This document shows positions 1-5,116 of a stretch of DNA of 5,116 bases, in pieces. The first letter of the stretch is position 1, and each line of letters begins with the position of its first letter. A model generated the notes under the pieces. That model did not search any database and was not told where the DNA came from. It worked only from the letters and a program-made list of their open reading frames with translations. The position numbers and the translations under genes were made by a program. Source of the DNA: an uncultured Clostridia bacterium (GTDB taxonomy: Bacteria; Bacillota; Clostridia; UBA1381); contig CAKSJU010000127.1 in NCBI GenBank assembly GCA_934463455.1, forward strand, positions 1 to 5,116. The letters are read 5' to 3'.

Positions 1-1136
1 TCGGCAAGTGTCAGTTCATCACTTCCCGGAGATACAATTCCGTAGCCTTTTTCTTTTACTTCATGCAATGCGAAAGAAACTTTATCATACTCTGTTTTCA
101 CTTCCGACAAATTCTTTATCAATTCAATAAGGTCTTCTTTGTCATCTATTTCAAAGCCTGACTCTTCTCCGAGTATTCTGTAGAACAGCCCCTCCGGCGC
201 GGAAAGCGTCAGATTTACATTTCCGCAGCCTAAATCCATACCCTCAATCCGGCAGCTTTCAATATTTTCGCATTGGCACAGCGAATTTGCAAATTCACGT
301 GCCTGTCTGATTTTTTGCACTCCCTCTATATTTTCCACAACCGATTTATATATTTCTTTATCAAGCCAATGTTCCGTACCGAGACTCTCTATCCAGGACG
401 GCATGCGTATATTAATTTCGCGGAGCGGGAACTCAAACAGCACCGTTTCTATAATATGGTTTATATCATCCGACGTAAGCTGTTCGCAGTTTACTGCCGC
501 AACCGGAACTTTATATTCATTCTCCAGTTCACAGCGCAGCTTCTGCGTTTTTTCCGAGTTCGGAGACGTGGAATTTAAAAGAACAATAAAGGGCTTGTTT
601 ATCGCTTTAAGCTCATTTACAACCCTCTTTTCCGCTGCGACATAGTTTTCTCTTTCTATTTCGGTTATACTTCCGTCGGTGGTGACCACAAGTCCGATTG
701 TGGAATGTTCGTTTATGACTTTTTTTGTGCCTATTTCCGCCGCTTCATAAAACGGAATTGCATCCTCCGACCACGGCGTTTTTACCATTCTCGGTGAATC
801 TTCTTCAATATATCCCAGCGACCCGTCAACTATATATCCTACACAGTCTATCATTCGTACTTTCAGATTTGCATTGTCTCCGAGTGAAACGGAAACCGCT
901 TCGTTTGGGATAAACTTCGGCTCGGTTGTCATTATTGTCCTGCCGGCAGCCGATTGAGGCAGCTCGTCTTTTGCACGCTCGGCACTGTATATATCCCCTA
1001 TATTCGGTATCACCAATAAGTCCATGAATTTTTTTATAAATGTCGATTTTCCGGTCCGCACCGGTCCGACAACTCCTATGTACACATCTCCGCCGGAACG
1101 TTCCGCGATATCCCGGTATATACTATATTTTTCCAT
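1..1136 (-). CDS. spoIVA: Stage IV sporulation protein A (SpoIVA), coat-basement ATPase, C-terminus cut by window edge
   Basis: SpoIVA is a mother-cell ATPase that polymerises on the outer forespore membrane and forms the platform on which the spore coat is built. The visible 378 codons begin MEKYSIYRDIAERSGGDVYI and stay open to base 1. A Walker A loop, GPVRTGKST, spans residues 24-32 with the catalytic Lys at 30. The paired threonines T70-T71 and the Walker B-like Asp97 (in MIDCVG) sit at the same numbers I recall as functional in Bacillus subtilis SpoIVA. Other family blocks are HSTIGLVVTTDG (144-155), the PSWIESL and HWL segment near 245-258, and VKEKGYGIVSPGSDE near the edge. The B. subtilis protein is about 492 residues, so roughly 110 residues, including the polymerisation-critical C-terminus, are missing. 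The ATG is fixed by an AAGGAGG seven bases upstream. Unlike my recollection of the Bacillus protein, it carries four clustered cysteines at 287-304. Identification is near certain. Confidence 0.96.
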   Translation of the reverse strand, partial: MEKYSIYRDIAERSGGDVYIGVVGPVRTGKSTFIKKFMDLLVIPNIGDIYSAERAKDELPQSAAGRTIMTTEPKFIPNEAVSVSLGDNANLKVRMIDCVGYIVDGSLGYIEEDSPRMVKTPWSEDAIPFYEAAEIGTKKVINEHSTIGLVVTTDGSITEIERENYVAAEKRVVNELKAINKPFIVLLNSTSPNSEKTQKLRCELENEYKVPVAAVNCEQLTSDDINHIIETVLFEFPLREINIRMPSWIESLGTEHWLDKEIYKSVVENIEGVQKIRQAREFANSLCQCENIESCRIEGMDLGCGNVNLTLSAPEGLFYRILGEESGFEIDDKEDLIELIKNLSEVKTEYDKVSFALHEVKEKGYGIVSPGSDELTLA

Positions 1137-1143
1137 ATATGTT

Positions 1144-1150
1144 CCTCCTT
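1144..1150 (-). promoter_or_regulatory. spoIVA ribosome-binding site
   Basis: On the minus strand the sequence reads AAGGAGG, a full match to the anti-Shine-Dalgarno complement, followed by seven bases and then the spoIVA ATG at 1136-1134. It settles the spoIVA start. Confidence 0.9.
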
Positions 1151-1162
1151 GATTCAGTATCC

Positions 1163-1207
1163 GGAGAAGATGTAAAATGTGCGGCATTGCAGCATTAATA
1201 CATCTCC
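1163..1207. repeat. Imperfect inverted repeat in the spoIVA leader
   Basis: The arms pair in four blocks: GGA (1163-1165) with TCC (1205-1207), GATGTA (1169-1174) with TACATC (1199-1204), AATG (1176-1179) with CATT (1193-1196), and TGC (1180-1182) with GCA (1189-1191), leaving a six-base loop GGCATT. GAA at 1166-1168 bulges on one arm, and there is a small A-rich internal loop. No T-run follows on either strand, so it is unlikely to be an intrinsic terminator. It lies just upstream of the spoIVA ribosome-binding site, so it may form an mRNA 5' hairpin or serve as an operator. The function is inferred only. Confidence 0.5.
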
Positions 1208-1219
1208 TATCAGTACAGG

Positions 1220-1247
1220 TTTGTATATTTATATTATTTGAATAAAA
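1220..1247 (-). promoter_or_regulatory. Candidate sigma-E-type promoter for spoIVA
   Basis: On the minus strand TATACAAA (1227-1220) resembles the sigma-E -10 consensus CATACAAT, with the ATACAA core intact. TTTTATT (1247-1241), 13 bases upstream, is a loose match to the sigma-E -35. In Bacillus spoIVA is transcribed by mother-cell sigma-E, which makes this placement sensible. The region is very AT-rich and the -35 match is poor, so this is only a candidate. If right, transcription would start near 1212, and the inverted repeat at 1163-1207 would lie at the 5' end of the mRNA. Confidence 0.3.
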
Positions 1248-1285
1248 AAAATATTACTTTTTTTACCGTTATACTGTTTAAACAC

Positions 1286-1314
1286 TTGACACAAACGTTA
1301 AAATAATATAAAAT
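1286..1314 (+). promoter_or_regulatory. Housekeeping (sigma-A) promoter for prfA
   Basis: A perfect -35 TTGACA (1286-1291) is followed by a 17-base spacer and the -10 TAAAAT (1309-1314). The predicted transcription start near 1321 leaves a leader of about 29 bases before the prfA TTG codon, just long enough for the ribosome-binding site. An exact TATAAT at 1314-1319 would need a 22-base spacer and is less likely to be the -10. Confidence 0.8.
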
Positions 1315-1332
1315 ATAATAGAATAAATATGT

Positions 1333-1340
1333 AAGAGGTG
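1333..1340 (+). promoter_or_regulatory. prfA ribosome-binding site that selects the TTG start
   Basis: AAGAGGTG lies nine bases before the TTG at 1350. An in-frame GTG at 1338 is part of this element itself, so using that GTG as the start would leave it without a ribosome-binding site. This favours TTG 1350. Confidence 0.7.
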
Positions 1341-1349
1341 CGAATTAAA

Positions 1350-2420
1350 TTGTTTGATAAGCTTGAAGCATTGGAAGAAAAATATCTTGTTTTGGAGAAA
1401 AAAATCAGCGACCCGGAGGTAATAGCGGATCAGGAATCCTGGCGGAAATATTGCAAAGAAAGCTCGGACTTGGCTCCTATAATAGAAAAATATCACGAAT
1501 ACAAAAAAGCAAAGGACACAATTGCCGACGATAAGGAAATGCTTGCCGAGGGTCAGGATAAGGATATGGAGGAATTAATCCGCGCCGAAATGAGTGAGGC
1601 GGAAGAAAAAGTGGAAGAGTGTGCAAAGGAACTTAAGATTTTGCTCTTGCCGAAGGACCCTAACGACGATAAAAACGTAATTATGGAAATCCGCGGCGGT
1701 ACGGGCGGCGATGAAGCAGCACTTTTCGCAGCAGACCTGATGCGTATGTATTCTATGTATGCCGAAACTCAGCACTGGAAAATAGATATTTTGTCGTCCA
1801 ATCCGACCGATATAGGCGGTTACAAGGAAGTATGCTTCTCGATAGAGGGGCACGGCGCATATTCAAAGCTTAAATTTGAAAGCGGCGTCCACAGAGTTCA
1901 GCGTGTCCCCGCAACCGAATCGGGCGGAAGAATACACACTTCTGCCGTAACCGTAGCGGTTTTGCCTGAGGTTGAAGAAGTGGAAGTGGATATAAATCCC
2001 AATGATTTGAGAATTGATGTTTTCCGTGCGGGCGGTCCCGGCGGTCAGTGCGTTAATACTACCGACTCTGCTGTTCGCATAACACATTTGCCGACAGGAA
2101 TTGTCGTATCTTGTCAGGACGAAAAATCGCAGTTCAAGAACAAGGATAAGGCAATGAAAATTCTGCGTTCGAGAATATATGAGGTTATGGAGGAACAACG
2201 CCACAAGGAAATTGCCGACGAAAGAAAATCACAAGTCGGCTCGGGAGACAGAAGCGAAAGAATACGTACGTATAACTTCCCTCAGGGACGAGTTACCGAC
2301 CATCGTATAAATCTGACACTCTATAAGCTGGAACAAGTTTTAAACGGTGCTCTCGATGAGCTCATCGACGCACTTATAACTGCTGACCAAAGCGCAAAAC
2401 TCGCGGATATGGGCGAATAA
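1350..2420 (+). CDS. prfA: Peptide chain release factor 1 (RF1)
   Basis: RF1 reads UAA and UAG stop codons in the ribosomal A site and triggers hydrolysis of the peptidyl-tRNA ester. From TTG 1350 the product is 356 residues, beginning (M)FDKLEALEEKYLVLEKKISD, the same length as I recall for Bacillus PrfA. The acidic helical domain 1 covers roughly residues 1-100. The anticodon-like tripeptide PAT is at 187-189 in RVPATESGGRIHTS, which marks RF1 rather than RF2 (RF2 has SPF). The catalytic GGQ is at 231-233 inside RAGGPGGQCVNTTDSAVRIT. The C-terminal block with RSERIRTYNFPQGRVTDHRI is typical. The residue after GGQ is Cys rather than the His of many RF1s. The gene has its own strong promoter and ends in TAA. 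The methyltransferase gene prmC, often directly downstream of prfA, is not next to it here. A start at GTG 1338 would add four residues and is less likely. Confidence 0.97.
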   Translation: MFDKLEALEEKYLVLEKKISDPEVIADQESWRKYCKESSDLAPIIEKYHEYKKAKDTIADDKEMLAEGQDKDMEELIRAEMSEAEEKVEECAKELKILLLPKDPNDDKNVIMEIRGGTGGDEAALFAADLMRMYSMYAETQHWKIDILSSNPTDIGGYKEVCFSIEGHGAYSKLKFESGVHRVQRVPATESGGRIHTSAVTVAVLPEVEEVEVDINPNDLRIDVFRAGGPGGQCVNTTDSAVRITHLPTGIVVSCQDEKSQFKNKDKAMKILRSRIYEVMEEQRHKEIADERKSQVGSGDRSERIRTYNFPQGRVTDHRINLTLYKLEQVLNGALDELIDALITADQSAKLADMGE

Positions 2421-2566
2421 TTTTAAAAATATATTTTCCGACAAATCTTTGATTTTATTTTATTTTGTAGAATTTGTATACTAAAATACAGTAAAAAGCA
2501 GGCAAAATAATCAATGTGACAAAGTGTAATTTTTTTTGAAAAAAGTATGGAAAAACAGTACCGAAT
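2421..2566. other. AT-rich gap after prfA, no canonical terminator seen
   Basis: This stretch contains no gene I can support. It has a 12-base palindrome AAAATATATTTT (2426-2437) right after the prfA stop and a weak TGTAT/ATACA inverted repeat (2475-2490). Neither has a GC-rich stem followed by a T-run, so how prfA transcription ends is not evident. Read-through into the ComEA-like gene is possible. Confidence 0.5.
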
Positions 2567-2577
2567 TGTGATATACT
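2567..2577 (+). promoter_or_regulatory. Extended -10 promoter upstream of the ComEA-like gene
   Basis: TGTGA followed by TATACT (2572-2577) matches the Gram-positive extended -10 pattern TRTGnTATAAT closely. No good -35 hexamer sits 16-18 bases upstream; the nearest TTGAAA (2536-2541) is 30 bases away. Initiation near 2584 would give a leader of about 40 bases and would drive the ComEA-like gene, the response regulator and the kinase together. Confidence 0.55.
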
Positions 2578-2625
2578 ATAGTAAAAACACACAAATTGAT
2601 ACAAAAGTTAAAAGGCGTGGGAAAT

Positions 2626-3006
2626 ATGAACAAATTGCACAAAAATCTTCTTCTTGGTGTTATAGTTACCGCGGCCTCACTTACGGGATACTTTATTCAA
2701 TCTCGTGAAATGCAAGGCTATGTTGTTGAAACTGAGACAAACGCAAGCGACATTTATACTTCAAAACCTCCGGAAATTGTTGATGACAGCTCAGCTCCGG
2801 AACGCGAGGACGGATTAATAAATATCAATACGGCTTCGCTTTCTCAGCTTCAGCGTCTTAAAGGTATCGGCCCCGAAAAGGCGGAAAGTATTATCCGTTT
2901 TAGGGAAGAAAATGGAAATTTTGAAGTAATTGAAGATATTATGAAGGTAAGCGGTATCGGAAGAAAAACTTTTGACAATATCAAAAATTTTATTACGGTT
3001 TCTTAA
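2626..3006 (+). CDS. Short ComEA-like membrane-anchored helix-hairpin-helix protein
   Basis: The product is 126 residues. An N-terminal basic stretch (MNKLHKN) precedes one hydrophobic segment at about 8-25 (LLLGVIVTAASLTGYFIQ), an anchor that should place the rest outside the membrane. A polar, probably flexible linker follows (about 26-62). The C-terminal domain (63-126) has the ComEA hallmark ININTAS at 65-71 and two helix-hairpin-helix motifs, LKGIGPEKAESII (78-90) and VSGIGRKTFDNI (108-119), which bind DNA without sequence specificity. ComEA is the surface receptor for double-stranded DNA in natural transformation. Canonical Bacillus ComEA is about 205 residues with an SLBB domain between anchor and HhH; that domain is absent here, so the comEA name is withheld. 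ATG 2626 is preferred over TTG 2596 because AAAGG lies ten bases upstream and the hydrophobic segment then sits at the N-terminus; the ribosome-binding site is weak. It ends 39 bases before the response regulator. Confidence 0.85.
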   Translation: MNKLHKNLLLGVIVTAASLTGYFIQSREMQGYVVETETNASDIYTSKPPEIVDDSSAPEREDGLININTASLSQLQRLKGIGPEKAESIIRFREENGNFEVIEDIMKVSGIGRKTFDNIKNFITVS

Positions 3007-3030
3007 AAAAGATATATCATTTTGTGACAG

Positions 3031-3036
3031 AGGGGG
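3031..3036 (+). promoter_or_regulatory. Response regulator ribosome-binding site
   Basis: AGGGGG lies nine bases before the TTG at 3046. No ATG or GTG offers a better start, and the TTG gives the family's standard beginning (M)KILVVDDE, so translation from TTG is well supported. Confidence 0.7.
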
Positions 3037-3045
3037 ATATAAAAA

Positions 3046-3726
3046 TTGAAAATACTTGTTGTTGACGATGAAAAGCTGCTTGTGAAAGGTCTTAAGTACA
3101 ATCTTGAACAAGAGGGTTATCAGGTTGTTGCCGCCTTTGACGGCGAAGAAGCGGTCAGACTTGCTCACGACGAGAGCATTAATATGATTTTGCTGGATTT
3201 AATGCTTCCGAAAATCGACGGTCTTACCGCATGCAGAAAAATACGTGAATTTTCGAATGTACCTATTATTATGCTGACCGCGCGCAGCGAGGATATAGAT
3301 AAAATACTCGGTCTTGAGTACGGCGCGGACGATTATATTACAAAGCCTTTTAATGTGCGCGAAGTAATGTCAAGAATAAAAGCAATTTTAAGACGTGTTA
3401 ACCCTGCTCCGAAGGATAATCAAAGCATGCTGATTTCCGGAGATATTACCCTCGACTATAATTTCCGCCGCGCAACCGTGAAAGATAAAACGGTTGAGCT
3501 TACCGGCAAGGAATTTGACCTCCTCGAATTGTTTTTGAAAAATCCCGGTAAGGTTTATACAAGAGAAAACCTTTTGGATATAGCCTGGGGTTTTGAATAT
3601 CTCGGCGATGTGCGTACGGTTGACGTGCATATCAGGCGGCTTCGTGAAAAAATTGAAGATAACTCCGCCGACCCGCAATATATAAAAACTAAATGGGGTG
3701 TTGGTTATTACTACAAAAAGGACTGA
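3046..3726 (+). CDS. OmpR/PhoB-family response regulator
   Basis: This is a cytoplasmic two-component transcription factor of 226 residues. The receiver domain (about 1-117) has the acidic pair D7-D8 in KILVVDDE, the phosphoacceptor D51 in MILLDLMLP, the switch residue T78 in IIMLTARS, and K100 in DYITKPF, so every residue needed for phosphorylation is present. A short linker (about 118-127) leads to a winged-helix DNA-binding domain (128-224), with ELTGKEFDLLELFL, VYTRENLLDIAWG, VRTVDVHIRRLREKIE and the closing WGVGYYY. The start codon is TTG. It lies 39 bases after the ComEA-like gene with no terminator between, and is followed by its partner kinase after 13 bases, or overlaps it if the kinase uses an earlier start. 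It resembles PhoP, WalR and VanR-type regulators, but targets cannot be read from the sequence, so no symbol is given. DNA binding is inferred from the family. Confidence 0.95.
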   Translation: MKILVVDDEKLLVKGLKYNLEQEGYQVVAAFDGEEAVRLAHDESINMILLDLMLPKIDGLTACRKIREFSNVPIIMLTARSEDIDKILGLEYGADDYITKPFNVREVMSRIKAILRRVNPAPKDNQSMLISGDITLDYNFRRATVKDKTVELTGKEFDLLELFLKNPGKVYTRENLLDIAWGFEYLGDVRTVDVHIRRLREKIEDNSADPQYIKTKWGVGYYYKKD

Positions 3727-3739
3727 GCGTCATCTTTCC

Positions 3740-5116
3740 ATGCGATGGAGCATGATGCTTACATATATCCCGGTCATACTTATCACTTTGATTCTTATGA
3801 CGATATATGTATCCGGTGTGCTTACGAAAAATCTTTACGAAAACGAACGAGTGGACTTATTCGCAAAAGCAAATATAATATCGGAATTGAGTTCTCCCGG
3901 CTCTGCGCCTGCGTATGATGAAGATTCCATGAAAAATATAAATCAAATTTTATCCGGCTCGGGTATAAGATGTATAACTGTTAATACTGCATGCAGCGTT
4001 ATCAACGATACAGGTACGGACACCAATCTGACCGGAAAAATATTTATGCGCGATATATTGAAAACAGCCTTTGACGGTGAACAGGATTATTCGGTAACTC
4101 AAAATGAACAGGGTGTAAATCTTCTTGCCGTTGCCGTTCCGATAAAAAGCTCCGGTAAGATAATCGGTGCGGTATATCTTTTTGAAACGATAGAAAATAT
4201 AGATAAAATGATAGGCTCGGTTAAAATGAGCCTGTCGGTTTTTTCCGTTCTGATAAGTATACTTGTCGGCATGCTCAGTTTCGGAATGTCATATATCATA
4301 ACATCTCCGATTGAAGATGTTACAAAAGCGGCGAATGCGATTTCAAAGGGCGACTTTTCGCAGAAGCTGACAGTAAAGGGTTACTATGAGCTTGCACAAA
4401 TGGCAAAAACCATAAATTTCATGAGTACCGAGCTTGAACATATAAACGACAACAGACGAAAGTTTGTATCGGACGCGTCGCATGAGCTTAAAACTCCGCT
4501 TGCGACAATAAAGCTTATATGCGACAGTATTGTTTCGACCGAAAATCCCGACCCGGAAATGACACGTGAATTTTTGGGAGATTTAAGCGACGAAGTAGAC
4601 AGACTGACAAGAATTGTTGAACGCTTGCTCACTCTCACTAAGCTGGACTCCGGTACAAATGCACCAAAATTCACTCCGGTGGATTTTACGGTTATGCTCA
4701 ATGCAATAATAAAAAAGCTTACTCCGATTGCGGCAAGCAGAAATATTGTTCTCTACAGCGATTGGGGCGATACCTCTCCGGAGCCTGTAAACCTTGATTA
4801 CGATAAAATCTGGGAGGCAATTTACAATATTGCCGATAATGCAATAAAATATTCGCCGGAGGGCGGATTTGTAAAAATCAGCCTGTCGATTGAGGATAAC
4901 AAAATAATCGTAAAGGTTGCCGATAACGGTCCCGGTATTCCCGAAGCCGAAAAAGATAAAATATTTGAAAGATTTTATCGTTTGGACGATTCCCGTGCCC
5001 GCGATACCGGAGGAACAGGTCTCGGACTTGCGATTGCAAAAGAATCGGTGCTTCTTCACAACGGCGAAATAACCGTTGACAGCGTTGAAGGAATGGGCAG
5101 TACATTTTCAATAATT
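3740..5116 (+). CDS. Sensor histidine kinase, partner of the upstream regulator, 3' end cut by window edge
   Basis: This membrane kinase should autophosphorylate on His and pass phosphate to Asp51 of the regulator encoded just upstream. The visible 459 residues hold TM1 (about 7-28), an extracytoplasmic region of about 135 residues with a Cache/PAS-like closing strand pair (LLAVAVPIKSSGKIIGAVYL, 128-147), TM2 (about 164-187), a HAMP linker (about 187-240, SPIEDVTKAANAISKGDF), and HisKA with the phosphoacceptor H248 in SDASHELKTPLATI. The HATPase domain follows, with the N box around N363-N367 (NIADNAIKYS), the G1 box DNGPGI (395-400), and GTGLGLAIA (425-433). It is open at base 5116 in GMGSTFSII, where such kinases usually end within a few residues. 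The start is uncertain. ATG 3740 lacks a clear ribosome-binding site, while GTG 3698 or TTG 3701 would add 13-14 residues and overlap the regulator. The ligand sensed is unknown. Confidence 0.93.
   Translation, partial: MRWSMMLTYIPVILITLILMTIYVSGVLTKNLYENERVDLFAKANIISELSSPGSAPAYDEDSMKNINQILSGSGIRCITVNTACSVINDTGTDTNLTGKIFMRDILKTAFDGEQDYSVTQNEQGVNLLAVAVPIKSSGKIIGAVYLFETIENIDKMIGSVKMSLSVFSVLISILVGMLSFGMSYIITSPIEDVTKAANAISKGDFSQKLTVKGYYELAQMAKTINFMSTELEHINDNRRKFVSDASHELKTPLATIKLICDSIVSTENPDPEMTREFLGDLSDEVDRLTRIVERLLTLTKLDSGTNAPKFTPVDFTVMLNAIIKKLTPIAASRNIVLYSDWGDTSPEPVNLDYDKIWEAIYNIADNAIKYSPEGGFVKISLSIEDNKIIVKVADNGPGIPEAEKDKIFERFYRLDDSRARDTGGTGLGLAIAKESVLLHNGEITVDSVEGMGSTFSII

Noticed and set aside
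273..913. Plus-strand open frames of 62-101 codons across this stretch
   Set aside because: They lie antisense to the conserved spoIVA frame, have no ribosome-binding site or recognisable domain, and are low-complexity F/Y/R/L-rich shadows.
1163..1207. The inverted repeat as a bidirectional terminator
   Set aside because: No T-tract follows on either strand, and it sits between divergent genes, where no transcript should be ending.
2038..2058. Variant around the RF1 GGQ motif (GPGGQCVNTT rather than GAGGQHVNKT)
   Set aside because: The GGQ itself is intact, and related variants such as GPGGQSVNTT are, as I recall, common in bacterial RF1, so it is not evidence of altered function.
2426..2437. 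Palindrome AAAATATATTTT as a prfA terminator
   Set aside because: It is entirely A/T, without a GC stem or a following T-run, and such strings are common in AT-rich intergenic DNA.
3007..3045. A separate promoter for the response regulator
   Set aside because: The 39-base gap offers no -35/-10 pair at acceptable spacing; it is better explained as an intra-operon spacer with a ribosome-binding site.
4099..5111. Minus-strand open frames opposite the histidine kinase
   Set aside because: The plus strand encodes a continuous kinase with every catalytic box; the opposite frames show no family features.

Overview
The window looks like chromosomal core sequence from an endospore-forming, AT-rich Firmicute, most likely class Clostridia. 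The evidence is a clear spoIVA homologue, Gram-positive ribosome-binding sites (one a perfect AAGGAGG), TTG start codons, and an OmpR-type two-component pair of the clostridial style. I cannot name the genus from the sequence. All genes look intact apart from two cut by the window edges. I see no mobile element, tRNA, rRNA, CRISPR array, or intergenic gap longer than about 220 bases.

Layout: (1) bases 1-1136, minus strand, hold the first 378 codons of spoIVA, the ATPase that builds the basement layer of the spore coat; its C-terminus lies off the left edge. (2) Bases 1137-1349 are a divergent promoter region. It holds a strong housekeeping promoter for prfA, a weak sigma-E-like candidate for spoIVA, and an imperfect inverted repeat in the spoIVA leader. 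(3) Bases 1350-2420, plus strand, encode peptide chain release factor 1 (prfA), starting at TTG. (4) Bases 2421-2625 are AT-rich, contain an extended -10 promoter and show no canonical hairpin terminator. (5) Bases 2626-5116, plus strand, look like one operon: a short membrane-anchored ComEA-like helix-hairpin-helix protein, an OmpR/PhoB-type response regulator (TTG start), and a sensor histidine kinase that runs off the right edge probably only a few codons before its end.

How they work together: spoIVA and prfA are functionally unrelated and are simply transcribed divergently. The last three genes are closely spaced in one direction. The kinase (two membrane segments, Cache-like outer domain, HAMP, HisKA, HATPase) should phosphorylate the regulator at Asp51. 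The ComEA-like protein heads the same apparent transcript, which hints at, but does not prove, a link between surface DNA binding and this signalling pair. I found no convincing wholly new system. The most unusual points are the spoIVA leader structure, a cysteine cluster in SpoIVA, and the short ComEA-like protein placed with a two-component system.
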